A DNA stretch of 64,000 bases from Volvox africanus (taxonomy: Eukaryota; Chlorophyta; Chlorophyceae; Chlamydomonadales; Volvocaceae): NCBI GenBank assembly GCA_030268105.1, contig BSDZ01000094.1:3630501-3694500 (forward strand), read 5' to 3'. The notes under the pieces are model-generated. The model searched no databases. It was given only the letters and a program-made list of their open reading frames with translations, and had not been told where the DNA came from. Of this stretch, positions 1 to 11,309 are shown piece by piece. The position numbers and the translations under genes are program-made. Every line of letters begins with the position of its first letter. Position 1 is the stretch's first letter.

Positions 1-438
1 AAGGGAGAGTGAAGAGGAGACAGCAAGGAGGTGGGAGCAGAAGGGCAGAACAGCACTACTGGGAGGATGTGACACGAAACACATAGACACCCCCCCAGCC
101 GGTAAATGGCGCGAGCCCGGCCTGGGAGGAAACACCTTCCTCCTAAATGCTAGTCCGTTCACCAGCCCTCGCGAAACGTCCTTGCAACTTCCGCCCTGGA
201 GCCTACACCCGGCTTGAGGCCCCCAATCGCGTAACCCTTCCAACCCTACCACGTCAACTCTTCCTCGTGATTCCATTCCCCTTCTCTCCCCTTTCCTCAG
301 GGTTCTCGTGTCCAGGTCGTTAGCCGCCCTGGCCCCCTTCTTCCTCGCCTACCTCCCTTGCTTTCCCTTTCCTCCCTTCCTCTGCGCAACTCCGCAAAGG
401 CGGGAGTTCCCACCGCCCCCCAGAACCTCCCCACTCAC
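1..438. other. region downstream of the last recognised deacetylase exon
   Basis: No exon could be assigned here. The deacetylase on the minus strand is still open at 439 (codon phase 1, followed by a GTGAGT donor), so its last exon or exons and 3' UTR should lie here or left of the window. The stretch is rich in C and T runs on the plus strand and shows no other recognisable gene. Confidence 0.4.
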
Positions 439-3400
439 GCATATGCGGCAACATGATGGTGTCCAGGCACATGTGGTAGTTGCAGGTCGGTGGCCGCGAA
501 AGCCCCGGCTCCCTGTTCACGGAGAAAACCATAGCAACATGGCACATTTCACCGAATGCGAAACATTGTTTGGGAGTCACTCAAGAAGCGGTGCACGTCG
601 TGCCGCTTTCCAAGGTCGTTGTCAAAAGAGATCCGGACAGACGCAAGACATAGTGACGCAAGTCCCCAGCTCGGTGGCGTTGCGGCTTTTGGCGGGACGT
701 TAATTGGGATCTCTTCTTAGAGGGCGCCGCCACATGCCTTCTCCAAAACCCTCCCTCCCTCTTTCTTCCGACTACTTCGAACAGTCCGTGATCTGCCCCG
801 TTCCCTCCCTGTCCGGCTCCCCCTCATCTCAAGCCCCCACTGCACACACACATACACACAAAAACACACGTACTTGAAGTACGAGGGACCGAGGTCGGAC
901 AGGTCCTCCGCCTTGGCCACTGCCGGGGGCATTACCTCCCCCAACTGCCGGCCCAACAGCACTGCAGTCTCCAGAGCCCAGCACCTGAGGTTCAGACACG
1001 AGGGGGTGGCAGTGGTGGTGGGGGTGGTGGGGTGGGGTGGGGGTCGAGCGGAACCGGGATTTGACATAAGGCCTGGACGGCGGTCTCGAGGTCGCGGAGG
1101 GGAGTATTCACGCGCCGGCGGCGGCGGCGGGGGAAGTAGTGGGCTTTAAATTGGGGGCCGCGGAAGAGGACGGGCCAGGAGGGAATACGAAAATACGGGC
1201 GCTGTATTTCGGAACGCCCGAGAAGCGGACAAGGCGGGGCTGAGGTTGAGGTTGCAAGAGAGAGGTTCGGGGTAGAGAGGTAGAGGTTGAGGTGGTAAAA
1301 GTAAGAACGAGGAAAGTACGCAGTCATGCTCGGGAAAGATGACCTCAGCAGCTGAGCCAGTCACCGCCATGTCCGCACCCCCCCCATGTCCGCACCTAGC
1401 GACCAACGGGGGGGTATAGCCACCGCCCCCCGTCACGAGCAGCGGAACCCGCCATTGGGAGCCGCCACGAGCCGGGTTGGCAGGCGGAGGTGGACCTCCC
1501 TCGACGCCCCCGGTGCGGCACAAGTCCCTAACCAGCTCCACGCACCTGCGCCGGTTGTCGCGGGCGGCGGGAGGGCGCATGTCGTGTGTTTGTGTGGGGC
1601 CGGGGAGCGGAGTCGGTGAGATGATGACTGGAGGAGAGAACCCTGGTGGTACTGCTGCTGTTGAGAAACCCAAAGTTACTATCGATGCCCGTAACCACCG
1701 TAACCAAAACCATACGTCCCATCACCATCATCGTGGTAAAAGGAGGGAAAGAGAAAAAGACCGCAACTGAAGGCCCCAGAGCTGTAATGTAACACAAACC
1801 AAATTTTATGCCAAAGTTCAAAAAGGGGAGGAGATAGGGGATAGGTAAAGAGTGATATATACTCCCCCAAACACACATACGCGTGCTCCCCTACGCACAC
1901 CCCTTCTCCGCCCTCATGCCAAGGTGGTGATGCTCTCGCTGGTGCACATCGCGCACCCTTCAATTACATCTCATCAGATACCCCACCCCGCCACCCATCT
2001 TCCAGTATTCCTTACTTGACCCTCTGTGGTCTGCTTTGACCATTCAGTTCGTTTCGCAGAGCCGGTCAGCGCCCTCCTGACCTTAGGTTTATTACCGGTA
2101 GGCGGCAGGCGAGTGCTCTGTGCATTTCGCAGTCGCTTTATCCCCTCCCCTCTCCCCAAACACATCTTAACGCGCCCTTTCTCCTTTTTTCTGACCTGCC
2201 GAGCCCTGGCCATGCCCTTTGCCCCCTCCCTCCATACCTCGCGTGACCCCGAATGGACAGATTGAAGCGACCTAGCTTGTCTCCCGCTACACTGTCGCAG
2301 CCGCATTGCAGCACCACCGCCTGGTGGTTTCGGAGCGCATTTGCACAAGGGATGACAAGGGGGAGGAGAAGCAACGATACGGTATATGACAAAATAACGA
2401 TACTCATCAAGATTTGGACCGTATCTTGCCTAGTGGACCAACCACCCGCCCGCTGCAGCCCAGCACTGCTCCCCCGCACGTCCCGGGGGGTTCATCCCTC
2501 CTCCCCTTCAGCCCACCTGAGGCTTAAACCTCTCGAACGCCGTCTTTACCACCGCCTTATATACATGGAAGTAAGAGTCGTCCGTGATGTCGTCCTGGAG
2601 TGGCACGTTGACCGTGAAGTACCTGTGAGGGGGAGATGACGGGGTGGGAGGGGGAAGTTGAATAAACGAGACATGAGGAGGGGAGGGAAGGGGAGGGAAG
2701 GGGAGGGAGGGAGGGAGGGGATGGACGTCGAATAAAATGAATCCTGGTACTGAGAAGGGGGGGGGAAGTGTCAGGTGCATCACCGACATGGAAGGGGGGG
2801 AGGTCAGAGAGGGACCAGACGAGGAAGGTCTGGCCGGTGGGCAAGACGCGGCCAGCTCCAAAGATGACAAGGTCGTGGATCGAAAAGATTTAAACATTAT
2901 CAACATTCCATTTCGTTGATTGAAGGGCCCTCAGTTAGGAATAATGGTGCAATCGCCATACCGCGACCGAGTCCCTCTGCCCTCGCTCCCCTCTCTCCCC
3001 ACCTGGACCTCTTCCTCCGTGGCAAGCTTCCCGATCGACCTCCTGCCCTCACCGCCCCTCCCTTTCCCGTCCCCGGCTGAAATGAGCCACACTTACTTGC
3101 CCTGCCCCTCGCCCAGGTCGTTCTTCTTGCCGGTGCCGGGGAAGAAGACGGGCCGCTGGGGCTTGCCGTGGTTGAGCGTATCGTTGGTGGCCTGCATGGT
3201 GTTTGCGGGTGTTTAAGCTCGGGTAATCCTGTGTGCGTGTGTGAAATTGTGGATAGGTAGGTAGTCGGGGGCGAGGGCAGGCACGTTATCACTGCGCTTG
3301 GCGTATCCCTGTGTATGTGTATGTGTGAGTGTGTGTGGTGTGTCTTAAGGGCTGGAGCCCATTATACCTGACCAACCCGCCGCAAGCCTCTTAATTCCCA

Positions 3401-6317
3401 GATCGCCCACTGCTGCAATGAATGTAGCTGCCATTACGAAACTAGGAGACTAGCAGACCACGCATGGTTTTGGGGGGATGCCAGGCGCGCCGCCCGACCC
3501 GCTCTCAACCTTGCCCCCTTCCCCACCCATCCCCACCTGCAGGCGGCCGTCGTCCCATTTGTGCAAGCTGATGGATAGGACCTGAAAGAAACAAGATGAA
3601 AAATGACGAGCAGGATAGGGCAGGATAAAACAAAGCATCGCCCAAACACAATTGCAAAAATTGCATGCAATCATTTGAATTCCAAGAAGTCACCGGGCGC
3701 ACCATCGCTCCATTACTTAGTGGCAATGCGGCATGTCAAGGCCTAGGATAGAAGGAAACCAACACACCACCGGGCTCCAGCAGGTGGCCCATCGGAAGGC
3801 ATGGAGTCAAGAGGACTAACCCCCAAGAATATCGCTGCATACACACACAGCACCCCCACCTATACCCTCCCGCCATTACCTTTTCGCTGCGCTTGAAAGC
3901 CGTCTCAACGCCGTCTCCGTGATGTACGTCAATATCTGCGTACGGCGCCGGTACGACAACAAGGATTTTACACGTCACAAATGGACAGGAAAGCCCGTCC
4001 CAGGACAACGGTCCTCCACGTGTGGAGAGAAGAGAATGGGCCCGGGCGAATGAGCAGGAAAGGGGGCCTTTGAAGGCCTTATGGTGCAAGGCAGGCGTCC
4101 AAGAGTACACCCGAAACCCACAGGTAGGGTTGTGATTCCAACCCCCCAGTCGGAATCGTAGTTAAGGAAATGCCCACCTCCTTGACACTAACCTTCTTTT
4201 ATATGTCCGTTTCTCCGCCACTCCCCTCCCCCTCCCGCCCCGCGTGATCCCCGTCCCGACCCTGCCGCCCCGGTCTGTCCATAAAGGCTATGCATGACAC
4301 GAGATCTCATTAAGTTCAGACAATCGCTTCCTCCCTCCCGGCACCGCACCCTCACCGCCATAGACCTTACCGATGTACAGCACCCGGCCACATCCCGACA
4401 TGAGCTCCAAGATGGCCAGAACGAGGTCGTTGACGTAACAGAAACCAAACGCCCTATACGGCATGCCGTGGTGCATGCCACCGCCCCAGTGTACGGCCAC
4501 ATCGCAGAGCCCAGACGCCAGGTCACGTGCGGCGAGGATACTGCCGGCGGCCTGGAGCGGGAAGAGAACGGCAGGAGGGAGTCGCTGGGGAAGACGAGCG
4601 AAATCGGCCAATCGACCCAATTCGAGCACTTCGCAGCTGTGGCTTCCGTAATATCCTGTTCACGCCAGGGGCAATCCCAGCACCCCACCACGACCAGCCC
4701 GCTGTACCCATTGCCCATCAGCACGTATCAGATAGAGCCGGTACACCACACCTGCAAGCCTACGTATCTGAGCAGCCCGGGGAAAATGGGACAGTCACCG
4801 CCCTCATCATCATCGTCCTCATCGTCGTCTTCGTCGCTGTCATCGTCGTCGCTCTCCTCCGCCTCCGTCCGCCGGACGGCATTCGTTAACGCCGCCACCG
4901 CCGTTGCAGCCTGGCGCGACGGTCTCGAATGAGCGCCAGCGGCTGCAGCGCCTGCCCCCACCGCCACGCCGTCGGCCGCCTGAGTGGCGCCGGTGGGAGG
5001 ATCGTCATCCTCATCCGAGATCTCCTCCTCCTCATCGTCATCTTCACTGTAGGAAGTCCGCCGCTTCTTTTTAGATCGCTTCTTGTTGTTGCCGCTTCCG
5101 CCTCCGCCACCACCCTTGCCACCTTTACCTCCCCCAGCGCTGCTTTCTGCCTTTCGCTTCTTTGATCCGCTCCCACCTCCGCCTCCGCTAGGGCCCGGCT
5201 GGCCTAATTTCCCTGGAGGAACCACTTGCCCTGGCCGTACCATCGTCAACGCGGGACGCACGCCGGCAGCGCCGGCGCCGCCGCCTGCCCCACCCCGTGC
5301 TGCCGCTGCTGTTGTTCCCGCCGGCGCCGCCGCCGCGAGTTTCTGCTGCATCTGCAATTGATGCTGCCGTAAGTACGTAATAAGCTGCTGGTGCTGCGCC
5401 GGCGTCAACGTCGTGTTGCCGGTTGGCGCGAGCTTTGTCAAGAGCTGCATCGCCAGTGCAATGAGCTGTGGCGGCACGTGCACGTCCTCTATAGTCGGGG
5501 ATGGCTTCGGCTCCACTTTGGGTTCCATTTTAACCACTTGCTGCTGTGCAGCCGTCGCCGACGCAGGCAGCTGCTGCCGACCCACATTACCGCTCTGAGT
5601 CAGCGGTTCCGGCTTTGGTCGCTGTGGCTGCTGCGTTGGCAGCCTCTGCGCCTGCTGCTGTTGCGGCGGTCTGGAGGCAGGACCTGTAGCGGCCGCACCG
5701 CGCGGAGGGGCAGCGGCTGCGGTGCCGCGTGACAACGGCGCTGGCTGCTGCACGAGCGCCGTTGCGCTCCCGTCCTCCGCTCCTGGCAGCACCGAAGGGC
5801 GGCACACCGAAAGACCGAACAGCGCCAAGTCCTCACCCAATAGCTCCTGCTGCTCCTCCACACTCATGTTCGCCAAGTCCAAGGTATCCAGGTACTCTAG
5901 GAACGCGATGTACTCGTCTGTGTGAAATCGCCGCAGCTGATCTGTGGTGGCCGGCGGGTACTCGCGTACGACTTTTACGGCAGGATCTTCAAACAGACCC
6001 CAAAGCTCCGCCAGGCGGTGCGTCAGGTGCAGGCGGTGCGGAACCATGGGGTGGTCCTCACCAAGGCTGAATTTTGATAGCTCGGGGTTGTAGTAGATGC
6101 GCGTGCGCGGCGTGGGATAGTTCTGATGCTGATCCTGTTGTGCTGGGGCGGCACGTGGTGCAGCGGGTAAGGCATTGGAGCCGGCTCGTGCCGACCCGTT
6201 CGTGCCTGCCGCCGCGGTAGCAGACGCGGGCGCTGTACCCGCTGCCGGCCCGCCCGTCGCGGCCGCCTGCTGCACGGCCGCTATTGCGCCTGATGCTTTT
6301 GTACCGCTAGAATCCAT
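439..6317 (-). CDS. class I (RPD3/HDA1-type) histone deacetylase, 3' end missing
   Basis: Zinc-dependent lysine deacetylase acting on histones in the nucleus. Ten exons join in consistent phase: 6317-4752, 4551-4371, 3935-3880, 3581-3537, 3191-3097, 2622-2517, 2320-2238, 1545-1396, 984-874 and 512-439, giving 822 codons. Catalytic motifs are present in order: GGGMHHGMP (His-His pair, exon 2), DIDVHHGDG (zinc Asp and His, exon 3), CGCDSVAGD (zinc Asp, exon 7) and GGGGYTPPL (transition-state Tyr, exon 8). CWALETAV and the FFPGTG loop also fit class I. The ATG at 6317 opens a 65-residue Ala-rich leader before the fold starts at [14 protein letters not shown]. Unusually, about 340 residues of low-complexity sequence (roughly residues 163-505) interrupt the catalytic domain before DCPIF. 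They contain Gln-rich, Gly-rich, basic (KKRSKKKRR) and acidic stretches. The C-terminus was not found. Confidence 0.9.
2676..2724. repeat. GGGA/GGAAG purine-rich simple repeat
   Basis: Short tandem purine tract lying in the deacetylase intron between exons 2622-2517 and 3191-3097. It is plain simple sequence with no further signal seen. Confidence 0.7.
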
Positions 6318-6986
6318 GCGTGAGCCACTTCACACGCACCGACGCAGGTCCGTTTTGTTGGGCTCGCCACGTCACCAGCCGTCCGCCGCTCAGGCTCGAC
6401 GAGCTGGTTTGCGCCCTGGGGACGGGGCGGTGACCGATGGAAGCTATGATATTGGCAGAAGCGAGTTTGACTGCTGCGGGCTGGCGAGCCTCCAAGTAGG
6501 TCTGGCCCGCTCGATGGCGGGTGCGCCACCAACTGCTCTCAGGAATGCCAGGCTGACCCCATGGCTACAGATTTACTACGATGCAAGTCTCCGTGGCACA
6601 GATGCCCCGCTGGCAATGTTGGCGGGGCCTTCACCGCAGGGGATAATTTAGATTGAGGAAGTATATTGCCTACAGCTACCCGTGACTTAATGGTTATATG
6701 CTATGTCTATCCATGTTATGGGTATTGGTATCTTTGTCACGGCTCAAGCCCAACACCTTGCACCGCTGAAAAAAGGAGACCCTCCTGGAGTGGGGAACCG
6801 GGACTATCATATGCAGTATCTCACCCGATTGACATGTTGATGAGGGCTTAATACTTTGCTGCATTCCTTTTTCGCTGTGCAGACCATTTCAATTCCGTCC
6901 TCTTACACCGCTGCTGTGAAGTCCAAGTGGACTTGAAGAACGTGCCTAAAAGCGCTATAGTTTGAACACTTGCCTACGCAGCCGTG
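6318..6986. promoter_or_regulatory. divergent intergenic region between deacetylase and coiled-coil gene
   Basis: The deacetylase starts leftward at 6317 and the next gene reads rightward from about 6987, so this stretch should hold both promoters or a shared one. No convincing TATA box or conserved element was recognised. The 5' UTR or a missed first exon of the rightward gene may also lie here. The assignment rests on position only. Confidence 0.35.
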
Positions 6987-9119
6987 ATGCAACCCTTGCG
7001 GAGTCATGTGATGGGCAGAGCCCTACAACAACAGGCATGTCCGCTGTCACTGGCGGGGCGCTGTGTCGCAATACTTGGATGTGGCTTGAAACAGCAGGTT
7101 CTACTGCAGGCGCCCTGTATGTCAGCTTCCTGCCATTTATCTATACGCTGTCGTGAATTGCGACAGCTGCAGCGACTGAGCGCTGTCTCAGAAAGCACTA
7201 ACGGGAATGGGAAGGTGAGAGTCCCGGGTTATGAGGCAGGTCTCTCTATGGGACAGGCAGGCATATCGCCATGATAAGGATATCGACTTCCGTAAGTTTC
7301 GATACAGAAGGTCTGAAAAGCTTGTCTTATACCGCAGGTCCACAACAAGCAGCTTAAATTCTTTTACTTTGACCCCAATAACCCTGAGGAAGTCCGAGAG
7401 ATTTATGCCAAGAACCGTGATAAACAAAGGTTGGCGAGGCTTGGGGATTCCGACTTTGTAGTGTCCATGCGTAAGAGGGGCTCGGCCATGCAACACGGCG
7501 GTTGGAGGTTTTCAGCTCCCAATTTGTATGCCTTCTGCAGTCATCATCACGCAAACAACAATGGAAGCACCAATGGCCACAACGGACATGGAAATGGATA
7601 CGTTGGCAACGGAGTGCCTCACAGCCATGGCCATACATCAGGCACACAGTCACACGGCCACACGTCCGCGCAAGTGAGTGGATGATGTGGAATATACTTT
7701 ATGACATCGTTCACTCTCTCCTTCTGCTGCATGGTCTTCGACAAGAAACTGCGAAACGTACTTTCTATGGTAAAGGTATATACCATACATCGGGCAGATC
7801 CTGGCGCGCAAGATAATCCACAGCTCTTGCGTTTGCTGGCTATGCGTTTTATCCCCTTTCATACCCGCTGTCCACATGCGTGATGCGGTTCGGACGTGTA
7901 CTTGCAGTGCGCGAAATAAGCGCCCGTCTCGCTGGCCTGCAACACCAGTCTGTCTGGGTTTCGTCCTTTCGTCCTAGCCTCACCCACGTCAGGAGTTGTG
8001 CAGTCCGGGGAGGGAGCCAACAAAACCCCCTCCTGTATGGGCTTCGGTAAGTTGATACCCTTGATTTGTACCCCTGAACGACCTACCGCAGACGCAGCTT
8101 GTACAAGTTAAAGACATCAGTAAAGAACTCGCTCAGGTACAGCGGCTCAGCGCACAGCTCGAAGAGGCGCGGTCTGCGATGGTCAAACTGCAGCAGTACG
8201 AGGTGTTGTACAAGGAGTCGCGGATGCGGTCGAAGCAGATGCAGGTGGAAGTATCTACTTTGCAGGTAGGCGGACCGCTGGAGTCGTCCCCGGGCCACGT
8301 CAACGTAATGGATTTACAGAGAGAGCGAACAGAGCGTGTTGCGCCGTGGGGGAACTGACTAGCCGGTCCTGTGGCAGGGATTATAGTTTGCATTACACAC
8401 ACGGCGTTGCAGAAGTGTCCTTGCGTTGCAGGAACGGAAACGTGGTGATGGTAGCACAGGTACTTGTTACAGAGGCCTCTGGCTGGCATGTAAATACAAG
8501 GCGATTGATGTTCCATGTTGCGTCATCGAATGCGTTTCCACGGCATGTTCATGATCGCTGTCCTTTTCCTTTCGACAGCAACTGCTGGCGGATAAGGATG
8601 CGGAGCTCGCGCGACAGTACAAGCGCATGGAGGTGGAAGCTAGCGAACGCAGCGGCCTGCGCACCCAGTTCAACAGTGCGGTGGACGAGGTCAAAGCGCT
8701 GCGACATGAGTTGGAGGAGGCGAGGCAGGCGATGTTGGAGTTACGGGTAAGCTGGGATACCTGGCGAAGGGGCGGGCTGTGGGAGGGGCCCGGATTGAAA
8801 ACAATGAAGCGAAGGTGCATTGACTTGACCGTACAGAGAGGAGTAATGCGCTCCCTGCGTCCTTCTGCCTTAACCACCTACTGTACAAACGCTATATCTC
8901 TCTTTTCAACAGGGTGTCATTCCTGTCAATGTAACATTGCGACGCGGGTTGTCTTCTCGACCATCATCGTCATCGGTGTTGCTGGATGATGGCACGGGTA
9001 GCGGGGGGCCTTCCCCAGACGTACTCTCCAGCCTGCAGGGCCTGGCGAAGCAGTTGGCGGAAGGCATGGAGCATGAGGTGGGGAGCCTCTTCGGAGGCTC
9101 AGTAAAGCGCGACTACTAG
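6987..9119 (+). CDS. unrecognised coiled-coil protein
   Basis: Five exons fit in phase: 6987-7214, 7338-7673, 8092-8265, 8579-8746 and 8913-9119, ending at TAG, for about 370 residues. Exon 2 begins with an ordered-looking block (VHNKQLKFFYFDPNNPEEV, then a charged helix and DSDFVVSMRKRG), followed by a His/Asn/Gly-rich stretch. Exons 3 and 4 encode about 110 residues of charged heptad-like helix, for example AQVQRLSAQLEEARSAMVKL, typical of a coiled coil. Exon 5 is Ser-rich and ends with a helix (LQGLAKQLAEGMEHEV). I do not recognise the family. Exons 2-5 are well supported by splice sites and composition. Exon 1 and the ATG at 6987 are weak: the first 60 or so residues look unlike coding sequence, and the true start may be an upstream spliced exon. 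Confidence 0.65.
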
Positions 9120-9214
9120 CAGCAGCAGCGTCAGGCGCGAGTGCACCTGCGGCTGCTGCTCCAGCGCAGCCCAGCGTGACGGCCGCTGTATCGTATTACA
9201 GCCATGCTGTACAA

Positions 9215-9247
9215 GCAATTTCGGAAGCTTGCGGCTTCCGAAATTGC
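9215..9247. repeat. perfect 14-bp inverted repeat (hairpin)
   Basis: GCAATTTCGGAAGC at 9215-9228 and its exact reverse complement at 9234-9247 are separated by 5 bases. It lies about 95 bases after the stop codon of the coiled-coil gene, so it would fold in that transcript's 3' UTR. Function is unknown. Confidence 0.8.
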
Positions 9248-9588
9248 CCCGCGACTTCACGGGGCGTTTGCAAGGTAGGGGCTGCGGCGGCAGCAACTGG
9301 TGGACATTTCATCTGCGCGTGCCAGTTGTGGAGCGTATACATAGGAGACACCCCGGCTTGCTGCGTGGGCAAGCGACAGAGACGACGTTTTCTGCAGCTC
9401 CGAGAAAACACGCGCAAACAGTCAGGAAGGCGCACCTTAGACTTCTTATGCAAACGAATGGCTGGGAGGGAGCACAGAAGGGAGTATTGCGCGGGTTCTT
9501 TGCCCAATATGATGGGTCAGCTCGGGTTCTACGCTTCGGTTGAAAATTCTTTGCGCCCTGGTTTTTGGGGGCTGTCGTCTTGTCTCCG

Positions 9589-9645
9589 CCATCCGGTGGA
9601 AGCCGCACGCGGGATTTTGCGCGGCAGTTTACATCCACCGGATGG
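9589..9645. repeat. 12-bp perfect inverted repeat, 33-base loop
   Basis: CCATCCGGTGGA at 9589-9600 pairs with TCCACCGGATGG at 9634-9645. The loop contains a second small GC-rich inverted segment (CCGC...GCGG). Like the 9215 hairpin it is downstream of the coiled-coil gene and could be part of its 3' UTR. Confidence 0.65.
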
Positions 9646-11309
9646 AGTGAACTTGTCAACTCAAGGTATTGGAGATATCCCATCTGGCCAGGGGGGTTGT
9701 GCCCACGCAGCAGCGACGTGGGTCGGATTGAAATTATATGGCCAAGGTGAAAAAGTGCTCCCAGGGTGATGGAGTGTAAGGCTATGAGCCTGAGCTTGGG
9801 TTTGAGCTGAACGGTGGGCCTATTTTCGGTGATAGGCGTTGAGAGCCGCAGCTAAGCTAAAAAGGTTTCACGTGGATTACTTGGACCGAGCGGCGAGGAA
9901 AGGTTGGCACAGGCCGGGTAGCTGCTTTGTCCCCCTCGTTCGCGGATCGTTTTCAGGCAGGTTGCCGGAAATGAGCTGCCTGCTATGTGTTTTCGTGTGC
10001 GTTCTGTTTGTGCGCACTTGTGCTTCTAGGCAGGGGGCGGGAGTGCGCGGGTATGGTGGCTGTGAACAGCTTGGTGCATATTGCTTGCCATCAAACGGCG
10101 GCGTATTCTTGCTTCTCAGTGAAGGCTATTGTGCCGCTGTCTAATGGAAAGGTGGGAGGGGGCAATGTTGTTTCGTGTTGATTTTGTAGACGCTCTTCCT
10201 TCCGGCCTTTTCCGCGTGCCTGTCGCTGGCAGGAGCGTATTGGTGTCGTTGAAACCAACACTTTTTCCTAGTTAGACGTGGAAGCAACGCAAAACCGTCA
10301 CTGTTTAGGTTACTTCAAAGCTTCTTTTGATATTACTGTTGACGAAGAGCATACGTGCCGACCTTGTTTGCCGGCGGGTGCTACCAGATTATGCATCGCC
10401 CACTGTTTTGTGTTCGTGTGGTAGTAGGACGCGGGCTGATGCTGGGTGCTGGCGCCGGTGTTAAGAGGATGGGTGTTTCCCTGACCACGAGCTTAGGAGG
10501 TACCGGTACGCACCCTGTGTTTAGTGGTGTGGCCTGTACATTATTTTCCTTGTGCATTTGACGCTGGACATCAATTGTGCTCTCTTGGTGGACAGTCGGC
10601 CTGACGGGCTGGTATAAGGTGGTGGCCCTTTTTAAGAGTCCCGTCCCATGGCGCGCGAGTGGTGAGGCGCGGTGGGGCTACCCTTTTCGATCTGAGGAGA
10701 GTCCAGGATAGAGAGCATAGGTTGACGGGTCAGGAGTTCTGGGCCACTGAGCGGATTTGCGGTGCACATGCGCGTACCATTTGAGGCTGCAGGGTTATGT
10801 CTCGTCCTAAAGTACGGTTGAACTGCCGTCGTACGCACGCTTGGAGAAGGTTGTTGATACATATTAGATAGCCTCTTATGGTGAAGCATGTCCTGTACAA
10901 GCACATGTTATAATAGTCCGCTTTGTGAAGTCGGTTTGGTCAACTTCTGGCCTTTGTCGCTTGGCTTGTGAGGGCGAGGCCTCCCATTTCGACGTGAGCT
11001 ATGGTGCGGTAATTAGGATTTTATCTCTCATCGCTCTTAGGAAGGTTTTGAAGCGACATTTATCCGTCTGCATTGTAAGGCGAACACGAAAGCTCTGCCG
11101 AGTGAAGTGATAACTATCAAACTGTTGGCCAACTTTTCGACACTTCATTCGGCTTCTCTCAGAACCATGCTTCAGTTTTGGAAGGATGGTTTTATAAAGG
11201 CCTAGATCCTTTAGACTTAAAACTTTGGAGTGCCTTCTGGGAACGAGGGCTCGACATCTCAAATCACCATAAAGACGAGGTTCCGAGGACTGATTGGCGT
11301 TATTTCTCA

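Larger units (their letters stand above)
9120..11309. other. 3' UTR and intergenic region
   Basis: No supported exon. It holds the 3' UTR of the coiled-coil gene, two strong inverted repeats (listed separately) and the upstream region of the next plus-strand gene. Open frames at 9176-9769 and nearby lack splice signals and family resemblance. An open frame preceding the ATG at 11310 (from about 11170) could be additional 5' coding sequence or UTR. Confidence 0.5.

Noticed and set aside
9176..9769. 197-codon plus-strand open frame
   Set aside because: It overlaps two hairpins just after a stop codon, has erratic composition, no splice signals and no recognisable motif. It is better explained as 3' UTR.
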